From an uncultured Lachnospiraceae bacterium (lineage in GTDB: Bacteria; Bacillota; Clostridia; Lachnospirales; Lachnospiraceae), in assembly GCA_910584325.1 (NCBI GenBank), contig CAJTZH010000112.1:1-7079 (forward strand): DNA of 7,079 bases, written 5' to 3'. A model generated the notes under the pieces. It was not told where the DNA came from and did no database searches. It saw nothing but the letters and a program-made list of their open reading frames with translations. Both the position numbers and the translations under genes were made by a program. Each line of letters begins with the position of its first letter. Position 1 is the stretch's first letter. Of this stretch, positions 1-5,778 are shown piece after piece.

Positions 1-363
1 AACAGTACGGAGCTGATTGACGAGAAATCCGCAAGACAGGCGGTTTCTTCCGTTTTAAGGTTTTTGACGAGAATGGGAATACTACATTATAATAATCATA
101 GCGGTTATATTGCCAGTGTGGTTCATGACGAGGATTTGACTTCGGTACACACAAAGGCGGGCGGTATTTATAAGCGCATGATGAATCCGGGGGACCCGGT
201 GTTTCACGGAGATTGTATCGGTGAGATTACAGACCCGTATGACGGCGAGGTGTTAGAACGAATTACGTCACCCACCGACGGCATTATATTTTTTGCCCAT
301 ACGGCACCGCTTGTTATGGAAAATGCGGTGATTTATAAAATAATAAGAAGAATGCATGAGTAG
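1..363 (+). CDS. Succinylglutamate desuccinylase/aspartoacylase-like (M14 family) protein, C-terminal part
   Basis: The reading frame is open from the first base to the TAG at 361-363, so the gene begins outside the window; 120 residues are visible. A TTG at 64 is in frame but is not a credible start, because homologous-looking sequence continues upstream of it. The visible part begins with a helix ending in SVLRFLTRMGIL. A small beta-rich domain follows, with AGGIYKRMMNPGDPVFHGD, an IGEITDPYDGEV stretch and SPTDGIIFF. This is the lipoyl-like beta domain that ends AstE/AspA-type zinc carboxypeptidase-fold deacylases. Such enzymes hydrolyse N-acyl amino acids or related amides, but the zinc ligands and catalytic glutamate lie upstream of the window, so neither activity nor substrate can be judged. 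It ends 15 nt before ychF and is probably co-transcribed with it. The family assignment rests on recognised pattern only. Confidence 0.72.
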   Translation, partial: NSTELIDEKSARQAVSSVLRFLTRMGILHYNNHSGYIASVVHDEDLTSVHTKAGGIYKRMMNPGDPVFHGDCIGEITDPYDGEVLERITSPTDGIIFFAHTAPLVMENAVIYKIIRRMHE

Positions 364-378
364 CAGGAGGAAAAGAGA

Positions 379-1476
379 ATGAAACTAGGCATCGTGGGAC
401 TTCCGAATGTCGGAAAGAGCACCCTTTTTAATTCACTGACAAAGGCGGGAGCGGAATCGGCAAACTATCCGTTCTGTACCATCGACCCGAATATCGGTGT
501 TGTTGCGGTTCCGGACGAACGTCTGGACTTGCTGGCAAAGCTTTATAACTCGGAGAAGATAACGCCGGCGGTGATAGAGTTTGTAGACATCGCGGGACTT
601 GTAAAGGGCGCGTCAAAGGGAGAGGGACTTGGTAATCAGTTCCTTGCCAATATCCGTGAAGTGGATGCAATCGTTCATGTGGTGCGGTGTTTTGATAATT
701 CCAATATTATTCATGTGGACGGCTTTGTGGACCCGGTTCGTGATATAGAGACGATTAACCTGGAACTGATTTTTTCCGATTTGGAAATTCTTGAGAGGCG
801 GTACGCCAAGGCAGTCAAGGTTGCGAGAAACGACAAAATGTATGCGAAAGAATGCGCCATGATTGAACGGTTAAAGGCGCACCTTGAACAGGGGAAAATG
901 GCAAAAACGTTCGAATGCGAAGACGACGACGAAACAACGTTTTTTGTATCATATAATCTACTGACGGCGAAACCGACGATTTTTGCGGCAAATGTCAATG
1001 AGGATTCCCTTGCGGACGACGGTGCGTCCAATGATTATGTCAAGGCTGTCAGAGAGTACGCGGCGAAAGAAGAGAGCGAAGTGTTTGTCATCTGCGCCCA
1101 GATTGAGCAGGAGATGGCGGAACTTGAGGACGACGAGAAAGCGATGTTTTTAGAGGAACTGGGAATTGAAAAATCGGGTCTTGAGAAACTGATTACGGCA
1201 AGCTATTCGCTTCTGGGATTAATCAGTTATCTGACCGCAGGTCCTACGGAGACGAGAGCGTGGACCATACAAAAAGGAACGAAAGCGCCGCAGGCGGCGG
1301 GCAAAATCCACAGTGATTTTGAGCGGGGCTTTATTAAGGCGGAAGTTGTAAATTATCAGAATCTGCTGGACTGCGGAACTTACGCAGGCGCGAAGGAAAA
1401 AGGTCTTGTGGGAATAGAAGGCAAAGATTATGTAGTAAAAGACGGCGATGTCATTCTGTTCCGGTTTAACGTCTGA
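379..1476 (+). CDS. ychF: Redox-regulated/ribosome-binding ATPase YchF (Obg family, OLA1-type)
   Basis: Complete 365-residue protein, the usual length for YchF. The P-loop is GLPNVGKST (residues 7-15), followed by the switch I region with NYPFCTIDPN (29-38). The DxxG motif is DIAGL (70-74), and next to it is the Obg-family glycine-rich KGASKGEGLGNQFL. The G4 position is NVNE (205-208) in place of NKxD; NxxE is the hallmark that makes YchF/OLA1 prefer ATP over GTP. A coiled-coil-like helical insert spans about 130-175. The C-terminal TGS domain spans about 280-363 (SYLTAGPTETRAW ... AGKIHSDFERGFIKAEV ... KDYVVKDGDVILFRF). YchF is a cytosolic ribosome-associated P-loop NTPase linked to oxidative-stress and translational control. 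The ATG is set by AGGAGG at 365-370 with an 8-nt spacer. No key residue is missing. Confidence 0.97.
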   Translation: MKLGIVGLPNVGKSTLFNSLTKAGAESANYPFCTIDPNIGVVAVPDERLDLLAKLYNSEKITPAVIEFVDIAGLVKGASKGEGLGNQFLANIREVDAIVHVVRCFDNSNIIHVDGFVDPVRDIETINLELIFSDLEILERRYAKAVKVARNDKMYAKECAMIERLKAHLEQGKMAKTFECEDDDETTFFVSYNLLTAKPTIFAANVNEDSLADDGASNDYVKAVREYAAKEESEVFVICAQIEQEMAELEDDEKAMFLEELGIEKSGLEKLITASYSLLGLISYLTAGPTETRAWTIQKGTKAPQAAGKIHSDFERGFIKAEVVNYQNLLDCGTYAGAKEKGLVGIEGKDYVVKDGDVILFRFNV

Positions 1477-1480
1477 ACGT

Positions 1481-1520
1481 AAAAAAGTTCAAAAAAATTT
1501 AAAAAATAATGAACTTTTTT
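1481..1520 (+). repeat. AT-rich inverted repeat behind ychF, embedded in phased A-tracts
   Basis: AAAAAAGTTC (1481-1490) and GAACTTTTTT (1511-1520) form a perfect 10-bp inverted repeat around a 20-nt A/T-only loop, starting 4 nt after the ychF stop codon. It could act as a weak terminator, since the 3' arm supplies six U residues. However, the stem has only two G-C pairs and the loop is large. A-runs start at 1481, 1491 and 1501, exactly 10 bp apart, and T6A7 follows at 1515-1527, so a DNA-level role through bending is equally plausible. Confidence 0.45.
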
Positions 1521-1586
1521 AAAAAAAGCATATTTAGGTATGAGAAAGATTTTTTAAAAAACATAATACAAAATGTGGTATCAAAC

Positions 1587-1631
1587 AGATGCCGGTGAAT
1601 GAAAAAAAGCTTCATTTACCGGCATTTTTTT
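1587..1631 (+). terminator. Rho-independent terminator of the M14-ychF unit
   Basis: The 5' arm ATGCCGGTGAATGAA (1589-1603) pairs with TTCATTTACCGGCAT (1611-1625) over 15 bp with a single G-U wobble and a 7-nt loop. A run of seven T starts at 1625. The GCCGG core plus the U-tract is a textbook intrinsic terminator. It lies about 110 nt after ychF and just ahead of the mraZ promoter, so it should insulate the dcw operon from upstream transcription. Confidence 0.9.
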
Positions 1632-1663
1632 GCGTTCGTTTTTGGGAAAATGCAAAAAATACC

Positions 1664-1692
1664 TTGATTTTTCCGCCATATATGGTTAAAAT
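1664..1692 (+). promoter_or_regulatory. Predicted sigma-A-type promoter of the mraZ/dcw operon
   Basis: TTGATT (1664-1669) and TAAAAT (1687-1692) are separated by exactly 17 nt, close to the vegetative consensus TTGACA-N17-TATAAT (four of six at -35, five of six at -10). Transcription would start near 1699, giving a 5' leader of about 90 nt before mraZ. The spacer holds a perfect 10-bp palindrome, CCATATATGG (1676-1685). The promoter lies between the terminator and the TGG-box array, the expected place for Pmra. Confidence 0.7.
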
Positions 1693-1699
1693 AACACAT

Positions 1700-1747
1700 A
1701 AGTGGTGAAAAGTGGTTGAAAATGGATTAAATGTGGTAGAAAGTGGT
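1700..1747 (+). promoter_or_regulatory. MraZ operator: five tandem TGG boxes
   Basis: Five direct repeats stand at one-turn spacing: AAGTGGT (1700-1706), AAGTGGT (1710-1716), AAATGGA (1720-1726), ATGTGGT (1731-1737) and AAGTGGT (1741-1747), with offsets of 10, 10, 11 and 10 bp. MraZ proteins are known to bind short TGG-containing direct repeats at about 10-bp period upstream of their own gene (TGGGN boxes in E. coli, AAAGTG-type boxes in Mycoplasma). The array begins at the predicted transcription start and ends 43 bp before the mraZ ATG, a position suited to autorepression. The binding protein is inferred from context. Confidence 0.82.
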
Positions 1748-1777
1748 GATATCTTTCCCAGTCCTTACAAGAGAAAG

Positions 1778-1784
1778 AAGGTGA
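1778..1784 (+). promoter_or_regulatory. Ribosome binding site that fixes the mraZ start
   Basis: AAGGTGA matches the 3' end of the Firmicutes anti-Shine-Dalgarno complement (AGGAGGTGA) and leaves 6 nt before the ATG at 1791. The in-frame TTG at 1785 directly abuts this site and cannot be served by it. Confidence 0.85.
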
Positions 1785-1790
1785 TTGCAA

Positions 1791-2228
1791 ATGTTTATGG
1801 GCGAATATAACCATTCGGTAGATGCCAAAGGCAGAACGATTGTGCCGGCAAAGCTTCGCGAGGGGCTTGGAGAGACATTTGTAATTACAAGAGGATTGGA
1901 CGGATGCTTATTCGGATATTCCGACAAGGAATGGGAGAAGTTTGAGGAAAAGATGCAGTCACTGCCGCTTAGTAACCAGGATTCACGAAAGGTGGTGCGG
2001 TTCTTCCTGTCAGGAGCGACACAATGTGAAGTGGATAAACAGGGAAGAATTTTGATTCCTTCCAATTTAAGAGACTTTGCAGGTCTGGAAAAAGACATTG
2101 TATTTATCGGAGCAGCCAACCGAATTGAAATTTGGAACAAGGCGAAGTGGGATGAATGTAATGCAGAATACAGCGATAATATGGATGAGGTGATTGCGGA
2201 TATGGAGAACCTCGGATTCAATTTCTGA
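1791..2228 (+). CDS. mraZ: Transcriptional regulator MraZ
   Basis: A 145-residue protein, the family's normal length, starting MFMGEYNHSVDAKGR. It carries two tandem SpoVT/AbrB-like swapped-hairpin DNA-binding half-domains, each with the MraZ DxxxR signature: DAKGR at residues 11-15 followed by IVPAKLR, and DKQGR at 82-86 followed by ILIPSNLR. MraZ proteins form ring-shaped oligomers that contact several operator repeats at once, which fits the five-box array upstream. It is the first gene of the dcw operon and is expected to repress its own operon. ATG 1791 is preferred over TTG 1785 because of the ribosome binding site at 1778-1784 and the canonical MFMGEY beginning. The stop codon is 24 to 33 nt ahead of rsmH, depending on which rsmH start is used. 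Confidence 0.97.
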   Translation: MFMGEYNHSVDAKGRTIVPAKLREGLGETFVITRGLDGCLFGYSDKEWEKFEEKMQSLPLSNQDSRKVVRFFLSGATQCEVDKQGRILIPSNLRDFAGLEKDIVFIGAANRIEIWNKAKWDECNAEYSDNMDEVIADMENLGFNF

Positions 2229-2246
2229 TGAGACAAGAAACCGTAT

Positions 2247-2263
2247 AAGTGGGTGAATGTGGT
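2247..2263 (+). promoter_or_regulatory. Possible second MraZ box pair at the rsmH start
   Basis: AAGTGGG (2247-2253) and ATGTGGT (2257-2263) are exactly 10 bp apart, and the second copy is identical to box 4 of the main operator. The pair covers the Shine-Dalgarno-like AGTGGGTGA (2248-2256) and the candidate GTG starts of rsmH. The match could therefore arise from translation signals plus valine codons, and binding is speculative. Confidence 0.35.
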
Positions 2264-3197
2264 GGAATTTAAACATAAATCCGTCTTACTGGACGAGACA
2301 ATTGAAAATTTGCGCATCAGACCGGATGGAATTTATGTGGACGGTACGCTGGGGGGAGGCGGACATTCTTATGAAATTTGCAGACGACTGGGCGAAAGAG
2401 GCAGGCTGATTGGTATTGACCAGGATGAGGACGCCATCCGCGCGGCATCAAAGCGGTTAGAGCCATTTGGCGGCAAGGTTACCATCGTGAGAGACAATTA
2501 CTGTAATATCAGGACAATCCTTGACGGATTAGGGGTTGACAGAGTGGACGGGATTGTGCTTGACCTTGGCGTTTCCTCCTACCAGTTAGATACGGCGAAA
2601 CGGGGATTTACTTATAAGGAAGACGCGCCGCTTGATATGCGGATGGATAACCGCAGCGATACGACGGCGGCGGATATTGTAAACGGATACAGTGAATTTG
2701 ACTTATACAGGATTATCCGTGATTACGGGGAGGACAAGTTCGCAAAGAATATAGCAAAACATATTGTGGCGGCAAGAAAAAAATCACCGGTTGAAACGAC
2801 GGGACAGCTTACGGAAATTATTAAGGCAGCCATTCCCATGAAGGTTCGTGCTGTCGGTGGTCATCCCGCGAAGAAAACGTTTCAGGCGATAAGAATTGAG
2901 TTAAATCATGAACTGGATGTTTTAAGAGACTCCATAGATACGATGATAGAACTGCTTGGGGATAGAGGAAGGATTTGTATTATTACATTTCATTCCCTGG
3001 AGGACCGGATTGTAAAGACGAATTTCAGAAGAAATGAAAATCCGTGTACCTGTCCGCCGGATTTTCCGGTGTGTGTCTGTGGAAAGGAATCAAAGGGGCA
3101 GGTCGTTACAAAGAAGCCGGTTGAACCGTCGGCGGAGGAAATTGCAGACAACAAACGTTCTAAGAGTTCCAAACTCAGAGTGTTTGAGCATATTTAG
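2262..3197 (+). CDS. rsmH: 16S rRNA (cytosine(1402)-N(4))-methyltransferase RsmH (MraW)
   Basis: RsmH transfers a methyl group from S-adenosylmethionine to N4 of C1402 in 16S rRNA, at the ribosomal P site. The start is uncertain: GTG 2253, 2259 and 2262 are in frame. GTG 2262 gives the typical MEFKHKSVLLDETI start, with GGTGA (2252-2256) 5 nt upstream, for 311 residues; GTG 2253 would give 314. Counting from 2253, motif I is DGTLGGGGHS (30-39) and the acidic SAM-binding strand is LIGIDQDEDA (52-61). DLGVSSYQLD (104-113), RGFTYKEDAPLDMRMD (117-132), KKTFQAIRIELNHELD (207-222) and ITFHSLEDRIVK (244-255) follow. A CxC-x6-CxC cysteine cluster (265-276) near the C-terminus may bind metal. It lies between mraZ and ftsL, as in most dcw clusters. 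Confidence 0.96.
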   Translation: MEFKHKSVLLDETIENLRIRPDGIYVDGTLGGGGHSYEICRRLGERGRLIGIDQDEDAIRAASKRLEPFGGKVTIVRDNYCNIRTILDGLGVDRVDGIVLDLGVSSYQLDTAKRGFTYKEDAPLDMRMDNRSDTTAADIVNGYSEFDLYRIIRDYGEDKFAKNIAKHIVAARKKSPVETTGQLTEIIKAAIPMKVRAVGGHPAKKTFQAIRIELNHELDVLRDSIDTMIELLGDRGRICIITFHSLEDRIVKTNFRRNENPCTCPPDFPVCVCGKESKGQVVTKKPVEPSAEEIADNKRSKSSKLRVFEHI

Positions 3198-3215
3198 AAT
3201 ACGTTTTGAATGAAA

Positions 3216-3221
3216 AGGAGG
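3216..3221 (+). promoter_or_regulatory. Ribosome binding site that fixes the ftsL start
   Basis: A perfect AGGAGG with a 6-nt spacer to ATG 3228. An in-frame ATG at 3210 lies upstream of this site and would translate it as codons, so 3228 is the start. Confidence 0.92.
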
Positions 3222-3227
3222 AGTCAT

Positions 3228-3743
3228 ATGAGAGAGTTAAGATATAGTGATTACTATACATCAAATGATAGATTAAGATACCAGTCTTCTTATGTTCAGG
3301 GGAACAATGTATTACAGATGGAGCCGGAATATGAAGAGAGGGTGAAAAAGCCTAAGAAGCCGAAATTACATATTGTAAAACCAAAAAAGCGTAAAAAAGA
3401 CGTTTATACAAGAGCGCAGGTCGCAAGAAATAAGATGGCGCTGACCATTACAATGATAGCACTTGTTATCGTCAGTTTTTCTCTGATTCATTATCTGGAC
3501 CTTCAGGCGCAGGTTGCAGGCAAGGCAGATGAAATCGGTAAGCTTGAGGAGCAGTATGTGGCGTTAAAATCACAGAATGACTTAAGAGAAGCGGAGTTAA
3601 ACGGAAATATAGATTACGAACAGATATTGAGTATCGCAGTAAATGAATTGGGGATGGTATATGCGAACAAGGACCAGATTATTGTCTATAACAGCGTAAA
3701 GCCGGAAGTGGTAAAGCAGTTGGATAATATTCCCAAGAAATAG
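3228..3743 (+). CDS. ftsL: FtsL/DivIC-like cell division protein
   Basis: A 171-residue bitopic membrane protein. It has a hydrophilic N-terminal cytoplasmic region (1-69), a single transmembrane segment (about 70-89) and a heptad-like coiled coil (about 92-126). It ends with the FtsL/DivIC-type motif: ILSIAVNELGM followed by a QIIVYNSV strand. FtsL proteins join FtsB/DivIC and DivIB/FtsQ in the divisome and activate the septal FtsW-class B PBP pair. Overall sequence is poorly conserved in this family, so the call rests on topology, the terminal motif and position between rsmH and a PBP gene. It is longer than the usual 100-130 residues because of the cytoplasmic tail, in which 11 of residues 40-57 are Lys or Arg. 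It lies 30 nt after rsmH and 10 nt before the PBP gene, so it is clearly within the operon. Confidence 0.85.
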   Translation: MRELRYSDYYTSNDRLRYQSSYVQGNNVLQMEPEYEERVKKPKKPKLHIVKPKKRKKDVYTRAQVARNKMALTITMIALVIVSFSLIHYLDLQAQVAGKADEIGKLEEQYVALKSQNDLREAELNGNIDYEQILSIAVNELGMVYANKDQIIVYNSVKPEVVKQLDNIPKK

Positions 3744-3753
3744 GGTGTAAGGA

Positions 3754-5718
3754 ATGGCAAAAAAAAGAAGAAATAAAGAACCGTATGTTGAGAATGTTCT
3801 GACAAACAGGATGAAAGAAAAGCTGCTGCTGGCATTCGGCTTCATTCTGTTTGTGATGATAGCGCTGGCATTGTACCTTGCAATGATTAATTACCAGGAT
3901 GGGGATAAGTATTCCAAGTATGTTCTGGATAACCAGCAGTATGACAGTGTGACACTGCCGTTCAAAAGAGGAGATATTAAGGATAAGAGTGGCACGGTAC
4001 TTGCGTACAGTTCCAAAGTATATAATTTGATTTTTGACCCGAAGGTTGTTTTGAGTAACGAGAATTATAAAGAACCTACGCTGACGGCGTTGACGCAGTG
4101 CTTTGATTTGTCGTGGCAGGATTTGGAGAGCATTCTAACTTCAAAACCAGGCAGTCAGTATGAAAAGCTGTTAAAAGGACTGACCTCGGAGGAGACGGCG
4201 GAATTTCTTGAGTTAATGAATGCCAAGAATTCTAATATTAAAGGCGTGTGGTTTGAGGAAGAATATGTGAGAACGTATCCGTTCGGCTCGCTTGCCTGTG
4301 ACGTTATTGGTTTTGCAACATCGGCGTCGAAGGGAGAACTGGGACTGGAAAATTATTATAACGACGTGCTTACCGGAATTGACGGTGTTTCCTATGGTTA
4401 TCTGAACAGCGATTTGAATCTGGAAAAGACGGTGAAAGCGCCTGTTGACGGATACAATATTATTACGACAATTGATTTTTCCGTGCAGAGTATTATCGAA
4501 AAGCATATTAAAAAGTTTAATGAGGAATACGGTTCGGACAGCACGGCAGTAATTGTCATGAACCCGCATAACGGAGAAATTATTGCAGAAGCATCATATC
4601 CTGTTTTTGATTTGAATAAACCGCGGGATTTAACCGGCATCTATACAGCGGAAGAACTTGCGTCAATGAATGACGAGGATACGGTGAACGCAATGTATGA
4701 GCTGTGGAGAAATTTCTGCGTCAGCGATGTATATGAGGCGGGCTCCACGATTAAGCCGTTTACAGTAGCGGCGGGGCTGGAAGAGGGGATTCTTACCGGA
4801 AATGAAAAGTATATGTGCGACGGTTCAGAGCAGATTCTGGACCATGAAGTTCATTGTCATAATACGAACGGACACGGCGAATTAACGCTCGAAGGAGCGA
4901 TTATGCAGTCCTGCAACGACGCACTGATGCAGATTAGTTATCTGCTGGGCGCGGAACTTACAGCCAAGTATCAGGATATTTTTGGATTCGGTTATAAAAC
5001 GTACGTGGATTTGCCGGGCGAGGACGCCGGAATTACAACAGACGCGGATAAGATGAACTTAGCCGATTACGCGACAAATTCGTTTGGACAGAATTTTAAT
5101 GTGAATATGCATCAGATGGCGGCAGGATTTGCTTCATTAATAAACGGCGGATATTATTATCAGCCGCATCTTGTAAAGAGAATTGAGACCAACAGCGGAG
5201 AAATCGTAAGTACTATCGGTTCCACGCTGATTCGCCAGACGATTACGTCCGAGACATCCGAAACGTTACGGCAGTATATGTATCATACGGTCAGCGAAGG
5301 TACGGCAAAGAAATGCGCCGTGGAAGGGTATGAAATCGGCGGTAAAACGGGAACTGGTGAAAAATGGGCATATGATGAGGAAGGTAAAAACTTAGGGTAT
5401 CGGAGTAAGACGGATTATCTGATTTCCTTTATGGGATTCGCGCCGATTGATGACCCGGAGTTTTTGATTTATGTTGTGATTGATAATCCAAAGGTGGAGG
5501 CGGTAGGCAGCGCTACGCCGGCATGTATTTTATCCCATGATATTTTGGTTGATATACTGCCGTACCTAAACGTATTTCCGAATTATTCGGAAAATATTGT
5601 TCCAAATGTTCCGCCGGCTGCCGACCCGGAACCGACACAGGGCGGGGATGAAACAACAGGAGCACCGGAGAATGGTACAACCGCGGGAACAGAAGGCGGT
5701 ACGACAGCAGCAAATTAA
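3754..5718 (+). CDS. Class B penicillin-binding protein (FtsI/PBP2B-like peptidoglycan transpeptidase)
   Basis: A complete 654-residue protein that should cross-link septal peptidoglycan by D,D-transpeptidation outside the membrane. A short basic N-terminus precedes one transmembrane anchor (about 23-45). The N-terminal pedestal/dimerisation domain begins near the conserved FKRGDIKDKSG (70-80) and includes FGSLACDVIGFA and GELGLENYYNDVLTG. The transpeptidase domain has all three catalytic motifs: SxxK as STIK (331-334, nucleophile Ser331), SxN as SCN (386-388) and KTG as KTGTGEKW (531-538). The last 40 residues are a Pro/Glu/Thr/Gly-rich tail, and no PASTA domain is present, unlike B. subtilis PBP2B. 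AGGGTG (3742-3747) is a plausible ribosome binding site 6 nt from the ATG. Position after ftsL suggests the division PBP (FtsI/PbpB), but sequence alone does not separate it from SpoVD. Confidence 0.93.
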   Translation: MAKKRRNKEPYVENVLTNRMKEKLLLAFGFILFVMIALALYLAMINYQDGDKYSKYVLDNQQYDSVTLPFKRGDIKDKSGTVLAYSSKVYNLIFDPKVVLSNENYKEPTLTALTQCFDLSWQDLESILTSKPGSQYEKLLKGLTSEETAEFLELMNAKNSNIKGVWFEEEYVRTYPFGSLACDVIGFATSASKGELGLENYYNDVLTGIDGVSYGYLNSDLNLEKTVKAPVDGYNIITTIDFSVQSIIEKHIKKFNEEYGSDSTAVIVMNPHNGEIIAEASYPVFDLNKPRDLTGIYTAEELASMNDEDTVNAMYELWRNFCVSDVYEAGSTIKPFTVAAGLEEGILTGNEKYMCDGSEQILDHEVHCHNTNGHGELTLEGAIMQSCNDALMQISYLLGAELTAKYQDIFGFGYKTYVDLPGEDAGITTDADKMNLADYATNSFGQNFNVNMHQMAAGFASLINGGYYYQPHLVKRIETNSGEIVSTIGSTLIRQTITSETSETLRQYMYHTVSEGTAKKCAVEGYEIGGKTGTGEKWAYDEEGKNLGYRSKTDYLISFMGFAPIDDPEFLIYVVIDNPKVEAVGSATPACILSHDILVDILPYLNVFPNYSENIVPNVPPAADPEPTQGGDETTGAPENGTTAGTEGGTTAAN

Positions 5719-5778
5719 TATGTATATATCATATTTTTCCTAAATAAAATATTGTAAGTAAAATCGGCTGGTTTTGAT
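5719..5778. other. AT-rich spacer between the two PBP genes
   Basis: This 60-nt gap is the longest inside the operon and about 75% or more A/T, apart from CGGCTGG near its end. I see no hairpin terminator and no promoter with both elements at good spacing, so readthrough from the upstream PBP is the simplest reading. An internal promoter, for example for a sporulation sigma factor, cannot be excluded by eye. Confidence 0.5.

Larger units (their letters stand above)
1477..1790. other. Intergenic control region between ychF and mraZ
   Basis: This 314-base gap has no credible gene. In order it holds the AT-rich inverted repeat with phased A-tracts, a TTTTTTAAAAAA palindrome (1550-1561), a lone TGG box ATGTGGT (1573-1579), the intrinsic terminator, the promoter and the five-box MraZ operator. 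The mraZ ribosome binding site closes it. I see no riboswitch or T-box signature and no tRNA. Confidence 0.85.

Noticed and set aside
64..66. Start of the first gene at TTG 64
   Set aside because: The frame stays open to position 1 and the upstream residues fit the family, so this is a gene cut by the window edge.
428..1031. Antisense reading frames inside ychF
   Set aside because: They have no recognisable domains or ribosome binding sites and lie opposite a well-conserved gene. Similar antisense frames inside mraZ, rsmH and the PBP genes were rejected for the same reason.
1700..1747. CRISPR-like or satellite repeat
   Set aside because: The unit is only about 10 bp with no unique spacers. 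The period and location fit a regulator-binding array.
1785..1790. Longer mraZ starting at TTG 1785
   Set aside because: It would directly abut the ribosome binding site at 1778-1784, and it adds two residues before the canonical MFMGEY start.
1573..2151. Lone TGG boxes, such as ATGTGGT at 1573, AAGTGGA at 2029 and AAGTGGG at 2145
   Set aside because: Single copies without a partner at 10-bp phase occur by chance, including inside coding sequence. Only the phased groups were kept.
3210..3227. Longer ftsL starting at ATG 3210
   Set aside because: Its codons would include the perfect AGGAGG at 3216-3221, which correctly serves ATG 3228.
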